In this document: positions 53,596 to 64,000 of the stretch, in pieces
Layout: every line of letters starts with the position of its first letter
How positions within the stretch are numbered: position 1 is the stretch's first letter
NCBI GenBank assembly: GCA_023627715.1
Contig: JAMAHW010000030.1
Coordinates: 248,001 to 312,000, forward strand
Direction of reading: 5' to 3'
Source: Periconia sp. R9002
Taxonomy: Eukaryota > Ascomycota > Dothideomycetes > Pleosporales > Periconiaceae
Length of the DNA: 64,000 nucleotides
The notes under the pieces: generated by a model
The model's database searches: none
Seen by the model: the letters and a program-made list of their open reading frames with translations, nothing else
What the model was told of the DNA's origin: nothing
Translations under genes and position numbers: made by a program

Positions 53596-56107
53596 ATGTC
53601 TACCAAAAGTGCCGAGTCACGCGATAATTCACCAAGTGGGCCCGAGGGCTCCTCGGAGAAGCGCTTGAGTAAGAAGCGGAAGGTGTTGTCCTGTTATGCG
53701 TGTCGCAGTCGAAAGATGAAATGCGACCGCGTTTTTCCTGTTTGCGGTCGATGCCAAAAGACAGGAAGAGCGGATCAGTGTACTTATGATCCAAGATTGA
53801 TCGAAGAAGTACCGGCAACTGGTGACGGGCACGTGGATAACACCCCATCCTTTGGGCCATCGGACCAGACAGCGACCACCGGTTTATCGACGGAAACTTT
53901 GCAGTGGAGACTGAGACTGCAAGAACGCCGTGTGCAAGCATTGGAGAAAAAACTCTCTTCAATTGAAAATCCCAAGCAAGATCTTTCCGGCGTTTCCTCA
54001 CTACAATTTTACGACCCTTCGCAAGAAGAGCCTCAGCTGGGCGAGGAAATAATGTTCCGAGGCAAATCCTTCAAGACCCAGTTCACTGGTACTACCAGTC
54101 ATTTAAGTGCCGCCGGCCAAGTACGTTTTCTCTCTCCACATTCACATTCATTGACGGTCCGAGCTAATAATACATTAGTTTCCTGAGTTGCAAGCCTTTA
54201 CCAGACAGGCCTTAGCTACGGAGGGAAGTAATATGCATCGGGTACAACACGACTTCAAAGCCTTCAGAGAACGGAAAAAGATACTTCGCCAGGGCCAGCC
54301 GAGTATTACGAGTGACTTAGACGCTGAAATATTTGGCCTATTGCCCGAGAAGACGATTGTTGACCAGCAAATGACTCAGTACTTTCGGGCTTGGGAGACT
54401 TCATATCGCATACTCCACGAACCAACTTTTTGGAAAGATTATCAAAAATTTTGGGAAAGGTCCTCCAACGACCAATTTGCAACGATGTTCGCGGTCATGA
54501 TTCTCTACATTGGAGCTATCACGAAATGCGACACTCCTAATGATATGAATGTCTTTGTAGGGGACAGCTCTGCAGACCGCGATGATGCTTCTAACATAGT
54601 GGCCTCCTGCGATACATGGCTGGCGCTTCAGCCTCGGAAACGATTCACCCTCGCTTTCTTCCAACTTCAATGTCTGTCTGTTCTCGCCAAACGGGTGAAT
54701 TGCCTTAGACTTAAACAAGACTGGGTCAGCACAGGGGAGGTCATGCGTCTTGCTTTGGCGACCGGTTTGCATCGCAACCCATCCTTGATAGCATGCGGAA
54801 GGATATCTGAGTACGAGAAGGAAATGCGAAGAAGACTGTGGGTAACAATTGCCGAACTGGAGGTACAATCCTCCATCGACAGTGGCCTGCAATCATCTTT
54901 ATGTGGTCTTTACTTCGATGCACAACCTCCTGCGAATTTACCAGATGATGTATTCTCACCCGATATGTCTCAAATACCTGCCGGTCGCCCCACAGAGCAT
55001 TTCACATCTGCGTCTTATCTCAGCATCACTTTGAAATCTCTACCTCTTCGTGTCCATCTACTACAACTCCTGAATAACCCTACCAACAACCTGCAGTACT
55101 CGGATGTACTGCATTACGATAGCCAGATTGCTTCGTTCCTGTCATCTATACCTACCTGGGAAGACTTGCGGTCTTTGATTGCTTCGACATTGTTAAGCCT
55201 TCAATTGAGACAATTCTTGCTGATTCTGCACCGTCCGTACGCCAGACTTGCCTCGAAACACCAGCAGTATAGTTACTCTATGACAGTTTGTGTGGACGCC
55301 TCAAGTGCTATAATTGCAGCTTACGAGACTCTGATCTCGAAAGGTCTCCTAGCACTCAACCATGGCCGGAATGATATACTGAGGGCTGGTATCACACTTT
55401 CTCAAGTTGTGTATTACAACTGCGTCGTCCAGACAAATCCTCATCCAGATTCAGAATCGCCTGAATCAAATCGGCCACCTCATGCGATGGATCTTGGTAG
55501 CGCAGCTATGGGCAAAGTGCCATTCCAGTCCAAGATCGAAGTGAGAATTCCCCACCTTCCCAAGCACAATCACTTTGCGACAATCCTTTGCACCACCGCC
55601 CTGGAACTTTTAGATAAAGTACGTGACCTTTTCGAAGCCAAACTTCTCCGCCTAGGAACTGGATATGTTGAATATTGGCTGCTTTGTGCGGCGATTGCTT
55701 TCATGCCTTCCTCCAACCGAACAAGGGCACCTGAGGTTTCCAGTGCAGAAAACGAGTCGGAAGATATTCGTGTGCGCTCTCGCAATGCAATGGAACGTGT
55801 TGTATCGCTCTGTTTTCGTATTCTCGCATTACAAAAAGATCCACAGAATGGATTTGCGACTGCATTGCGCAGTTCCGTAATAACGCCCTCACCTTCCGAG
55901 CCAACATCCGCAGCAACAACGAGCTACGCACCTGCAAATAGCAGCTCGATAATTTCAAACATTCCAGGAGCTTCGGGCATAGCTGCAGCGATGGCTGACG
56001 AGCAAATTCCTGCTACTTTCTTCAACAATCTACAAGAGGTGCCGTTCGATCCTTCAGGATGGGAGTTTACAAACTTTTGGGATTTCGATATGGACGGGAT
56101 GTATTAA
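53596..56107 (+). CDS. Zn2Cys6 fungal transcription factor with a Fungal_trans middle domain
   Basis: Predicted nuclear regulator of 817 residues. Two exons: 53596-54120 and 54179-56107; the 58-bp intron has a GTACGT donor. The binuclear cluster is complete: Cys33, 36, 43, 50, 53 and 62 (CYACRSRKMKCDRVFPVCGRC, spacing 2-6-6-2-8). It is preceded by a basic KRLSKKRK stretch. A short coiled coil follows (about 100-122, LQWRLRLQERRVQALEKKL). The middle domain (about 225-520) shows the family's YFRAWETSYRILHEPTFWKDY start and a MRLALATGLHRNPS segment. A Ser/Ala-rich C-terminus ends in an acidic WDFDMDGMY. It is 3.2 kb from the GH7 gene; a regulatory link is only a guess. Confidence 0.9.
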
Positions 56108-56228
56108 GAATCTCAAATTGATGTTAAGAATCTACTTAAATGTTACGAATCGTTTACTTATACCCAAGAAATGAAATCCATCTCACCGAATCTATTTGTA
56201 AGATTTGACATCATGGTCTGCAATCCCA

Positions 56229-56742
56229 TTATTTGTGCACCCCTGTTTGGTTATGCGCATTCTTCAAGCCAGAACAGTCTGTGCAGTTGGTGCAGCTACA
56301 CAATACTGTCAGGTCTTGCATTTCGTTCGCTCACGAGGAACTTACTTTATACAATCGACACAATCGGTACAATTCTGGCACCCTTCGCACCCCGTACAGT
56401 CCGTACCTAAACGTGTGCAGTCAGCTTTCCACCAAAAACACCACAAGAACCTCGCGGCCCTTGACACTCAATCTTACAATTTTCGCATGCGGAGCAAGAG
56501 TCACAGCCGGTGCAGTTCTTGCAATCCGTACAGTCTGTCGTATTACCTATTGGTGATTGCTACGTTTTTGGAGGCATGGCTTGCGGTACCTCGGCAGTTG
56601 GTGCAATTTTGGCAACCTTTAAAGACTCAGTAAACATTCCTGGCGGCTGCTTCTGGAGAAATAAACCTTTGCAATTTGTGCAATCAGTATTGTTCCCTCC
56701 CCCAGTTTTTTCTATCGCGGGCGTGGACGCGCTATTTCCCAT
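56229..56742 (-). CDS. Putative N-myristoylated Cys-every-third-residue repeat protein
   Basis: Five-exon model: 56742-56667, 56616-56590, 56534-56478, 56406-56346 and 56295-56229. The introns are 50, 55, 71 and 50 bp, all GT-AG, with phases closing to a 95-residue protein ending TAA at 56229. The N-terminus MGNSASTPAIEK fits an N-myristoylation site (Gly2, Ser6). From Cys21 to Cys81 there is Cys at exactly every third residue, 21 times without a break: DCTNCKGCQNC early, DCKNCTGCDSCSAC in the middle, DCVDCINCTNCTDC late. The tail is SGLKNAHNQTGVHK. Alternative sites (acceptor 56547/56546, donor 56451/56450) also keep the frame but insert GNTT and KIECQGPRG-type breaks. I do not recognise the family. 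A metal-binding or beta-solenoid fold is inference. It converges with the Zn2Cys6 gene. Confidence 0.7.
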
Positions 56743-58329
56743 AATAAATTTCACGAAAACGCAGGGGCGGACACAACAGATAGATTGTGCTTAGACACAA
56801 CAAAATCTAGTCAAATTTGACGATTTATCGAAATACAACTTCCACGGCCATCTCCATATAGTGGAGGAATATGCAGTCGCTACGTCATTGTCATTACCAT
56901 TTGAGAAGGCAAATGGGGGCCGAGATAGGGCATACAGCTTTTTAGTTTAGCGGATGTTGGATGCATGGGTAGCGCGCGATTTTACGAGCTTATATTGACC
57001 GATGACCGTAGCTACGTGTACTTTCGAGAGGGTGTAGCACTTATCAGTGGATGTTGAGGGCGCTTGAATACGGGTTTCGTCATGCTTGCTTGTCGCTATT
57101 GTGGGATATATGGTTGATAAATGGAATGAGAAGGGAATCTAATGTTGAACGTTGCGCGGAGTTCGTAAGACCATCTTTGTAGAATAAGAAATAGTGTATT
57201 GAATTATCTTTTTACACAGTTCTTCTTATTGTTGCTGAGCCTTGGGTTATCAAAATGCAGCATCCTAGTCGAGTAGAGTATGTGACGAGACGTAGGCAAG
57301 GCTGTACAGCTACGTATATGGACCAACAAAAGTGCGATGTACAACGGCAAGGACGAACTGCCTGGCCCCACAGCATGACATGAAAAGCAGAATATGTCAT
57401 CATTGCGATCGAGCCATTGCGAAGCCAACATCCAACTAGTTTTATTGCCAACTCTTCCCTCCCGCTCATGTGTATTGATGTAAGGCCGTCAACGGCAGGA
57501 TAGATGCGCCTGAGCGAAGCGAAGACGTCGTAGAAGCTTGACTATAAATTCGCGGTAGTGTGAACTGCTACGAAAAAGGATAAAAGGGTCGTGTGGGCAG
57601 TGCGGATCGATTCGATAGAATAGTCGTGAGTTGTGAAATTCCGCAAACATCAGAAGTGAAAGCGATCTGTGGAAGTGAGCGAGACCATCCGATAGATACG
57701 AAGTAGCAGAGGCATACTTCGGGACAGACATTAATGACATATTATGAAAAAGTCAATAGGGGAAACCCAGGCTCACTGAAACGGAGGAACAAGTGGCGTC
57801 CTGCACGTCAACCGTAAGGTGAAGGCGATTCTTGCAAAGACGAAGTGCGAAAGACTACTGAGGTGAAGGCAAACCGACGAATCTATAGCCTTCAATGCCC
57901 AATCAGGGTGAGAGAAGCTACCAGGTGAAGACCTTTACCAGTACACGTGACTTGTGCCCATAGCAACGGCTGCCTTAGCAGCGAGCGGCGGACGCCCCAC
58001 TTTTTTTTCTGCTATAACTTACGCACTCTCTGCCCTTCCACCCTCCTTCTTCCTACCTTACACTCCCAAGAAATCTCTTCTACCATCCTCTCATCCTCAA
58101 TCTTTATTCACACATTTGGACACTGCTCTCTACAATCACATTCTCACGGCTGCTTTCTTTTCCTGCCTTCCTACAACCTCTTCAGTTGACCGTCGACTGG
58201 CTGCCTTCCCTCAATCACTTCACTTGAGCGATCGCTACCTGCCTTCCTTCGGTCTCTCCACTTGAACAATCACTGTCTACCTTCTGTCAATTTCGTCACT
58301 CGACCGATCGCTGTCTGTCAATATCAGCT
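56743..58329. other. Intergenic, promoter side of the Cys-repeat gene
   Basis: No firm gene. An 83-codon minus frame from ATG 57740 to 57489 (MSLMSVPKYASATSYLSDG) has plausible codon use but no motif. The last 300 bp before 58330 are pyrimidine-rich, like the leaders of other genes here. Confidence 0.35.
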
Positions 58330-58825
58330 ATGTCGGCATCGTGTGTCTTGAGCGGATCCGCCCACCAATCCAAGATTGCAATTGCCAGCAATACAGTCGT
58401 GCAATTCGGAAAAGCTGTACAGGTTCGTAGCTCAGCACGATATTTCCGGAACTATCTTTTACTGACCATGCTAGATGCTGCCTGCTCAAGATGAAGGCAT
58501 CCGCCTGTTTCCAGAAAAGATCAAGCTGGCAGTTTGCGTCCCAGCCCAGAAGCAGCGAGCGCTTCCCGTCGATTGGGGTGGCGTGAACCGTACCGTGGAA
58601 GACTTCGCCTCACTCAGAAAAGCATCGAAGACTTCCTCACACCGGCATCTCAGCGCAGTCAAAGCACATGTTCCTGTGAGTCAATGGATCTGAATCAACG
58701 ATGTCCTAAACAATGCTAACATTCTACCTCAAAGACACGTTCAGGATGCTACAGCCGAGTGCCTCACCAAACTCTTCAACAGGTAATTTTCGCCGGCGGG
58801 CGTGGAAAGAGGGGGAAGACGCAAT
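58330..58825 (+). CDS. Possible orphan gene with two introns
   Basis: Model: exon 1 58330-58422 (MSASCVLSGSAHQSKIAIAS...), intron with donor GTTCGT and acceptor GCTAG, exon 2 58475-58675, intron with donor GTGAGT, branch GCTAAC and acceptor AAAG, exon 3 58735-58825 ending TAA. It predicts about 128 residues with no signal peptide or known motif (LFPEKIKLAVCVPAQKQ, PVDWGGVNRTVEDF). Good splice consensus and a pyrimidine-rich leader upstream support it. In exon 3 another frame (DATAECLTKLFN) looks more protein-like, so the 3' end is doubtful. The model's last codons run into the repeat patch that follows. Confidence 0.35.
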
Positions 58826-59062
58826 AACGAGATAGCGGTCGAGAGGGTGGGTGTTTTCTTCACCCGCTCCCTCAACCGCTACCTCGTTAGTAGTTGGGCG
58901 AGGGGGTGGGTAACAATCCCTCCCTCAACCGCTACCTCGTTATTGGCTGGGCGAGGGGGTGTGGGTGATCAATTCACCCACTCCCTCGGCCGCTATCTCG
59001 TTATTGCGTCGGGACTGGGGGTTAGGTGGAAAGTTGGTCACCACCCGACCGCTACCTCGTTA
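58821..59062. repeat. Direct and inverted repeat patch around CCGCTACCTCGTTA
   Basis: Four direct copies of a 19-nt unit (consensus CTCAACCGCTACCTCGTTA) lie at 58871-58889, 58924-58942, 58985-59003 and 59044-59062, spaced 53-61 nt. GGGCGAGGGGGTGGGT-type G-rich spacers lie between them. An inverted copy at 58821-58846 (GCAATAACGAGATAGCGG...) pairs with 58984-59007 over about 24 nt. It lies at the 3' end of the uncertain 58330 gene. Confidence 0.85.
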
Positions 59063-59385
59063 TTCATGGAGCGGAGGGCGTGGGGTGATATTCATTTGAT
59101 AGGGGCAGAGCGACATTCAGAAGGACGGATGCAAGTTAGGCACCCATGGAGGACGATAATGTCAACGAGGAGCAAACTTCTGTGATCGCTGGGGGTACTC
59201 ACGACGGAACTCTACCTTTGAAGTCGGGCGAAATCTGGTTAGGTTAATGGAATGGTATGGACGGGATTCTGTTTCAGAGAATAATAACTTTGAATGAAGC
59301 TTTCATCTACAACCTTTGTAGAGTGAATTGACAATAACAAGTCCCATGACCAAACCATTGATGCGATTCTGAAAAAAAACCAACT
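59063..59385. other. 3' flank of the SET gene, nothing seen
   Basis: Short intergenic stretch without motif. Confidence 0.4.
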
Positions 59386-61793
59386 TTACACTTTCATGAA
59401 CTCATCAAAGCCTTGCTCAGCGCCAGTGATCGTCAAATACCAAGACCTCGCAAGACTCAATGCCTGATTCTGAAGCCCCCTCTCCTCTTTATACCCGTAG
59501 CCCTCGCTCATGTACTTCAACGCACGAACAGTCTCAATATTGATCATCCCGGCATTGCTAACTACCTCCAATTTTCCCTCATCAGCGGTCACGATTATGC
59601 CAAAATTGCGAAGCAGTTTGAACGCAGAATCCATCATCCTATCATGGTTCTTCACCCCTCGCCACGCTTCCGTAAGGAACAAGGTCGGATGCACAAGCGC
59701 CAGACGAGGAAGCTCCGCATAAGGGTCCGGTTCACCTTCACCGTTCGGGGTATACAGCGCCTCGAGCTCCCGTACTCCGCGAGCAATTTTTTTAATCGCA
59801 GTCACCGTCGTGCCCTTCCCACCAAACTTCATAACCATCCCCTTAAGCTCTTCAAACTGCCTCAGCCGTTCCTGCTTGATATCTTTGCTGAGCTTGCTTT
59901 CCACCTCGCAGAGCTCACATGTACATTTAAAACCCCACGTGTTGCGAAATGCTTCCTGTCGCACGTTGTAGTCGATGTCGGGGGAGACGTATTGCGTCGT
60001 GATTTCCTCTCCGGGCGCGATGTCGCGGACCGCACGCATGAAGCGGATGTCGCCCATGAAGGTGCGCACCGCATTTGGGAGGCACGAGTGATTGATGTAG
60101 GAGGAGTGGATCCAAAAGCCGTTACGAAGTTCGGGGTTAGCGTTGGGCGGTTGATTGATGAGATCTGCGGAGCGGGTTGGGGCGGAGAAGGAGTTGTAAC
60201 GGCGGATGAACTCTACGCGGAAACTATTTTTAGTCGCATTAGCAGGACAGTGAGGGGAGTGGTGATATGGTCGACGAAGGGGAGAACGTGGGCTGAACCT
60301 ACACGTCTACTGGGATTTCCTCGTTATCAGGGACCTCCCAACCACATTCCTTCCAGTAACCGCCGTCATCCAAGCTGAAGAACTCTTTCCTCAAACTTGG
60401 GTTCCACCGCAGCTTCTGCACCAGTTCCTTGAATAACCATGCTCCCGGACGTGGGGCGGCAGTCTCATCTTGCAAGCTGTAGAGAAGACAGTCACTACTT
60501 TTGTCCTGTATGAAGTACCCGGGCAACACGAATGCCTTTTCAACGCTGACCAACTCATTGGCCTCGAATGCTCGCTTCGCGTACAGTCCTCTCCCTCGCG
60601 ACGAGGTGGTCTTAACTTCAGTGTCGCATGTGTAATTGGCTACGTCAACATGAAGCGATAAAGGCCCAACATATGACGAGATGAGTGCAATATTGTAATC
60701 CGCGCTTGGCTGCTGGATCCCGAGATCGAACTTGATGCGTGCAGCAAGTTCCCTTAATGCCCGTGGTATCTTTGATGCGATGTCAAGAGGATCTTGGTTA
60801 CTGCCGTCGTGCAGCCACGAATGAATTGTGGGAATATCTCCGAGTTGGGAGGTTGAGAGGTCTGATGAAGATTTTGCGTGTATCGATATCGCTTTTGATA
60901 GATCATTTGCGGCATCATCTAGGCGGAGAAGGACGATGTTGACTCCGCAACGCTTTCGATAAAGGTCAATCTCGGCTACTGGCTCCGAAGCTTTCGATAG
61001 GGCTGATAATCCTTGATTATATCTAGAAACTTTAGCATTGTGATAGCGCGTTGTCGATTATTAACAAGGCCATCAGACTTACAAATCGAGTGCACGGCGA
61101 AACTTTTTTTTCAAAAACATCATGTCTCCATCTTTCTTCCACTGAGTTGCATCTTTAGACGTATCCACTTGGTTCTTTCGTTTCCATGGTTGGGGAACCA
61201 GGGGATCTTCCGGCTCGAGGAGTACTAGATCTGAGGGGTGATCAACTCTGATGTGGTAATCACCATCGCCGAGCCTACTCCAGCATGGCTGCTTAACCGC
61301 AATAATGGAGTTTTCAGTGAGAATGGGATCAACTGGACCGTCTTCAAGGTTTCCCACTGTCAGCTTGGCCACATCACCATTCTCATCTTCCACAATAGTC
61401 ACAGTGGAAGAATAAACATAAGGGACCGCCACAGTGCGGAACAACGCGATCGCTTCAGGGTTCCTTTTGTTCACTGTGACATCTTTGAGCTGTATCTGTG
61501 GCTGGGGTAAGCGGCACACTGCCACTGCAATAGATTACTGGACTCACCTTTTCGAAAGCAGAGTTTTCTAGATTCACACGCGAAGGTGGATAAGGCCGCG
61601 GTAGAATGATATTTCTGATCGGCACATTGCCCTCGGCTAGTAACTTCAGGTTCTCATCATGGGATTTTAGTAGAGCGTCTCTTTGAGGAAGCGACTTTGG
61701 TGTCTGGCCAGTCTCGTCGGGTCCATTCTTGATAAGGTCAACCAACCGCTCTGCAGCAACTTCGTACGTGTTTTGGGGTGTTCTGGTGGTCAT
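59386..61793 (-). CDS. TPR and SET domain protein (SMYD-like)
   Basis: Predicted lysine methyltransferase-like protein of 738 residues. Four exons: 61793-61548, 61495-61083, 61022-60303 and 60223-59386. The introns are 52, 60 and 79 bp with donors GTGAGT, GTAAGT and GTAGGT. Residues about 195-260 are helical and TPR-like (WKKDGDMMFLKKKFRRALDLYNQGLSALSKA). The SET domain starts near 385 (SSRGRGLYAKRAFEANELV) and holds INHSCLPNAVRTF near 503-513 (the SAM-binding NHS motif), GEEITTQY, and a post-SET cysteine cluster CTCELC. No MYND zinc finger is seen between the SET halves. The start is ATG 61793; the codon before it in frame is GTG. Fungal TPR-SET proteins of this layout are common; the substrate is unknown. 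Confidence 0.85.
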
Positions 61794-63412
61794 CACAACG
61801 TGATATCATAGGTTGGATAGTAGGATGATTGGACCTGATCACGGTTGATCGACAGGGTTGATTGCACGAGTGTTTGAACCGAGGCAGCTGTCGCCAGCGC
61901 TCTTGCATGCACCGCTAGTATACAGACGATAAGAATTCGTGATACCGAAATGGTGTAATTGCAGCCATTATGGAATGATGTGGGTTTTGTGGCCTTTGGT
62001 TGCGATTGGGAAAGGTGGCCTCGAACGGCTAAATTGATCCCCAATGTATTATCCACGTGGACCCCGGGTACTGATAACAAGCTACCCCACTGAGTCCCCG
62101 GGGTTTTTAATCCCTGATCAATCCCTGGCTTGATACATTAAACAACGCGTATCTTATATGGAGCAGACGTGCCTTGAATAAATGATTCAATATGTGCAAA
62201 TTTTATACGAGGATCTGACTAGAGAGGCCTGGATGAGAAGTGTAAGCAAGAACTGGATCACACATATTTGTGCAAATCAGGTGTGTTGTACATATTACCT
62301 TTGTCGAAATGTTTTGTTCTTGCAGTCCAGACAGCCTTCTAGAATTGCATGCAACCCCAAACAAGGGTGCAGTACCGATCGCTTCATTTGGCGAGAGATG
62401 TTCGATGAGAAGGATCTGTAGCTTCGCCTGGAGATTTTTTTTTTACCGGCATGAAGGACGCCACCGCAGTATCGAATAAACTTCGAGAGTACATAGTAAT
62501 TTTATCACACTGACTAAAAGTTATTAAAAGAAACATCGAAAATCACACGGGTCATGTAATATACTAAGACCTGGTGGCGGACCTGGAAATCGAAGTAGGT
62601 TATGTTGCAGGGTCAAATAGGTACATGGTACCAATGTTTAAGAGCGAACGTGGACGTAAGGATCGTGGAAAGTCAACATCAGGACGGAAAGTGAATGACA
62701 GGGCTAGTGAAAAGCGCGACAGGAAGCTGAGTAGAGAATTTAATATGAAATAGATGATCGATTGGGATAAAAACCCGGTGTAGGAAGGCCGGTCCGCAAG
62801 CGAGGTTGGCCTTTTCCTGGCTGGAGCAGCCCCAAACAGAATCCTGTGTCAATTTCGCGACCGGGCGGACGGCGCCAAGCGCTCGGGTTGGCGTTCCAAC
62901 TCAATTCAAACGTCACTTCATCCTATCAGTCACATGGCCCAGCATGGTACTTCAACGCCTCACGGCTGAAATCGCAGACCGTATCTAAAAATATAGCTGC
63001 GATGGTTGAATCCAGTGACATTGAGAAATTGAAGTGTCGGTGCCGTCACCCATCTCTCACTCGTTTGCAGCCGGTGGCTCAGTTCCTTCCTGCAACCACA
63101 AGCGCCTCATGCTACTTCCATATTGGCAAAATTAGGCATTCTACCGAATTAGGTATTAGCTATTCACAATGGGATCAATGACCTCTCGAATCGGGTAACA
63201 GATGGAACACTTGACGGGAGAATGAATCTGCGGCACGCCGACGAAATTACTGCGTGGTCGGTGGACAGGATCCCAGCGCTGACTGCAAGAATGTTCTCGC
63301 CAGTTTCAGTCCTATTTTTAAATGCGGCCATGACTGCCAAGTATAAAGAGTTGATCATATCGCATCAGAACCATGCAGAGATCGTCACGCTATCCTAATT
63401 CTTTCAATCATC
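61794..63412. other. Intergenic between the SET gene and the xylanase gene
   Basis: No gene supported; open frames at 62182-62479 and 62806-63181 have no motif. The stretch near the xylanase is its promoter; I see no GGCTAA (XlnR/Xyr1-type) hexamer in the last 300 bp. Confidence 0.4.
63342..63347 (+). promoter_or_regulatory. TATA box of the GH10 xylanase gene
   Basis: TATAAA at 66-71 bp upstream of the ATG at 63413, a spacing similar to that in front of the GH7 gene. Confidence 0.6.
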
Positions 63413-64000
63413 ATGTTTTCTAACGCGGTTACTTTCCTGCTGGCTGCCGCCGGTGTGGTCGCGTCGCCTTTTGAGTATGACTTATCACATGATTTTCAAA
63501 TACATACTGATGGAAATGTAGGCGACGTGCTGGTGATGGCTTGAACACTCGTGCTGTTGCTGCCGGTAAACAGTATTTTGGGAGTGCCGTTGATAGTACT
63601 GGCCAAAATGATGGCTCATATATGAACATTCTCAGTAACACTGGTGATTTTGGTTCAATTACTCCTGCGAACGCGATGAAGGTACATAGCGCAATCGTTT
63701 GCTTTGATACAAACGCTGATAAGAGTAGTGGGATACTGTCGAGCCATCACGCAACTCTTTCAACTTTGCTCCTGGAGATTCCGTTGTAAATATCGCAGCA
63801 AGAAACGGCCAGCAGCTCAGGTGCCATAATCTGGTCTGGCACTCCCAACTCCCCAACTGGGTCGGCAGCAGTGGCTTCAATAATGCCACTTTGATCGATG
63901 TCATGAAGAATCACATCACAAAGACTGTCACTCACTGGAAGGGTAAATGCACGCACTGGGATGTGGTGAATGAGGCCCTCAACGAGGACGGATCATACCG
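63413..64000 (+). CDS. GH10 endo-1,4-beta-xylanase, 5' part (cut by window end)
   Basis: Secreted xylan-degrading enzyme. Exons so far: 63413-63474, 63522-63681 and 63729 to beyond 64000; two 47-bp introns, with donors GTATGA and GTACAT. The signal peptide [18 protein letters not shown] is followed by a propeptide-like PFERRAGDG. The catalytic domain starts at once (no CBM1 at the N-terminus): [46 protein letters not shown] and [20 protein letters not shown]. The Glu in WDVVNEAL is the acid/base; the nucleophile Glu lies beyond the window. About 165 of the usual 325-400 residues are visible. Confidence 0.95.

Noticed and set aside
56205..56794. Plus-strand frames with VQSVQ-like repeats
   Set aside because: They are the antisense image of the Cys-triplet exons (TGC/TGT triplets read in reverse), not a separate gene.
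59413..60378. 321-codon plus-strand frame
   Set aside because: Antisense to the SET exon, whose motifs (NHSCLPNA, CTCELC) are unambiguous.
62182..63181. Short plus-strand frames upstream of the xylanase
   Set aside because: No motif, signal peptide or splice support; the region is more likely promoter DNA.

Overview
The window reads as nuclear DNA of a filamentous ascomycete, most likely a plant-associated Dothideomycete (Pleosporales-like). The signs are short GT-AG introns of about 45-70 bp, pyrimidine-rich 5' leaders, and families that are fungal or Pezizomycotina-centred: sphingolipid C9-methyltransferase, eisosome protein Eis1, Zn2Cys6 regulator, fungal rhodopsin-like membrane protein, FRE-type metalloreductase, and GH7 and GH10 plant-wall hydrolases. 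Where exons are given, I rebuilt them by hand from splice sites and checked that reading phase closes across every junction. Homology statements come from motif recognition, not searches.

Layout. 1-32 kb is mostly housekeeping or conserved: C2H2 factor, phosphomannomutase, sphingolipid C9-methyltransferase, a CX5R phosphatase, Eis1, a conserved 900-residue fungal protein, a GCK-type Ste20 kinase, a CDK7/Kin28-like kinase, a U2B''/U1A-type RRM protein and a small single-pass membrane protein. Between the two kinase genes (23.5-24.95 kb) lies an unusual array of at least twelve copies of a 32-nt repeat with unrelated spacers, including one long hairpin. 29-31.1 kb is gene-empty and holds two related elements (TATATATA, hairpins, distal B-box-like TTCGAA). 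A third element with the same architecture lies near 48.1 kb.

31.6-48 kb mixes conserved genes (a nucleoside 2-deoxyribosyltransferase-like protein, a chromodomain protein, a ferric-reductase-family protein, a rhodopsin-like protein) with an AT-richer, accessory-looking stretch (33-39 kb). That stretch carries two putative double-zinc-ribbon proteins and several orphan genes.

48.8-64 kb is the plant-wall and orphan part: a GH7 cellobiohydrolase, a Zn2Cys6 factor, repeat patches, a TPR-SET protein and the 5' part of a GH10 xylanase cut by the window end. The most striking object is a five-exon minus-strand gene at 56229-56742. It predicts a 95-residue protein that starts MGNSAS (N-myristoylation-like) and then has cysteine at exactly every third position for 21 consecutive triplets. 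No single frame shows this; it appears only after four short introns are removed.
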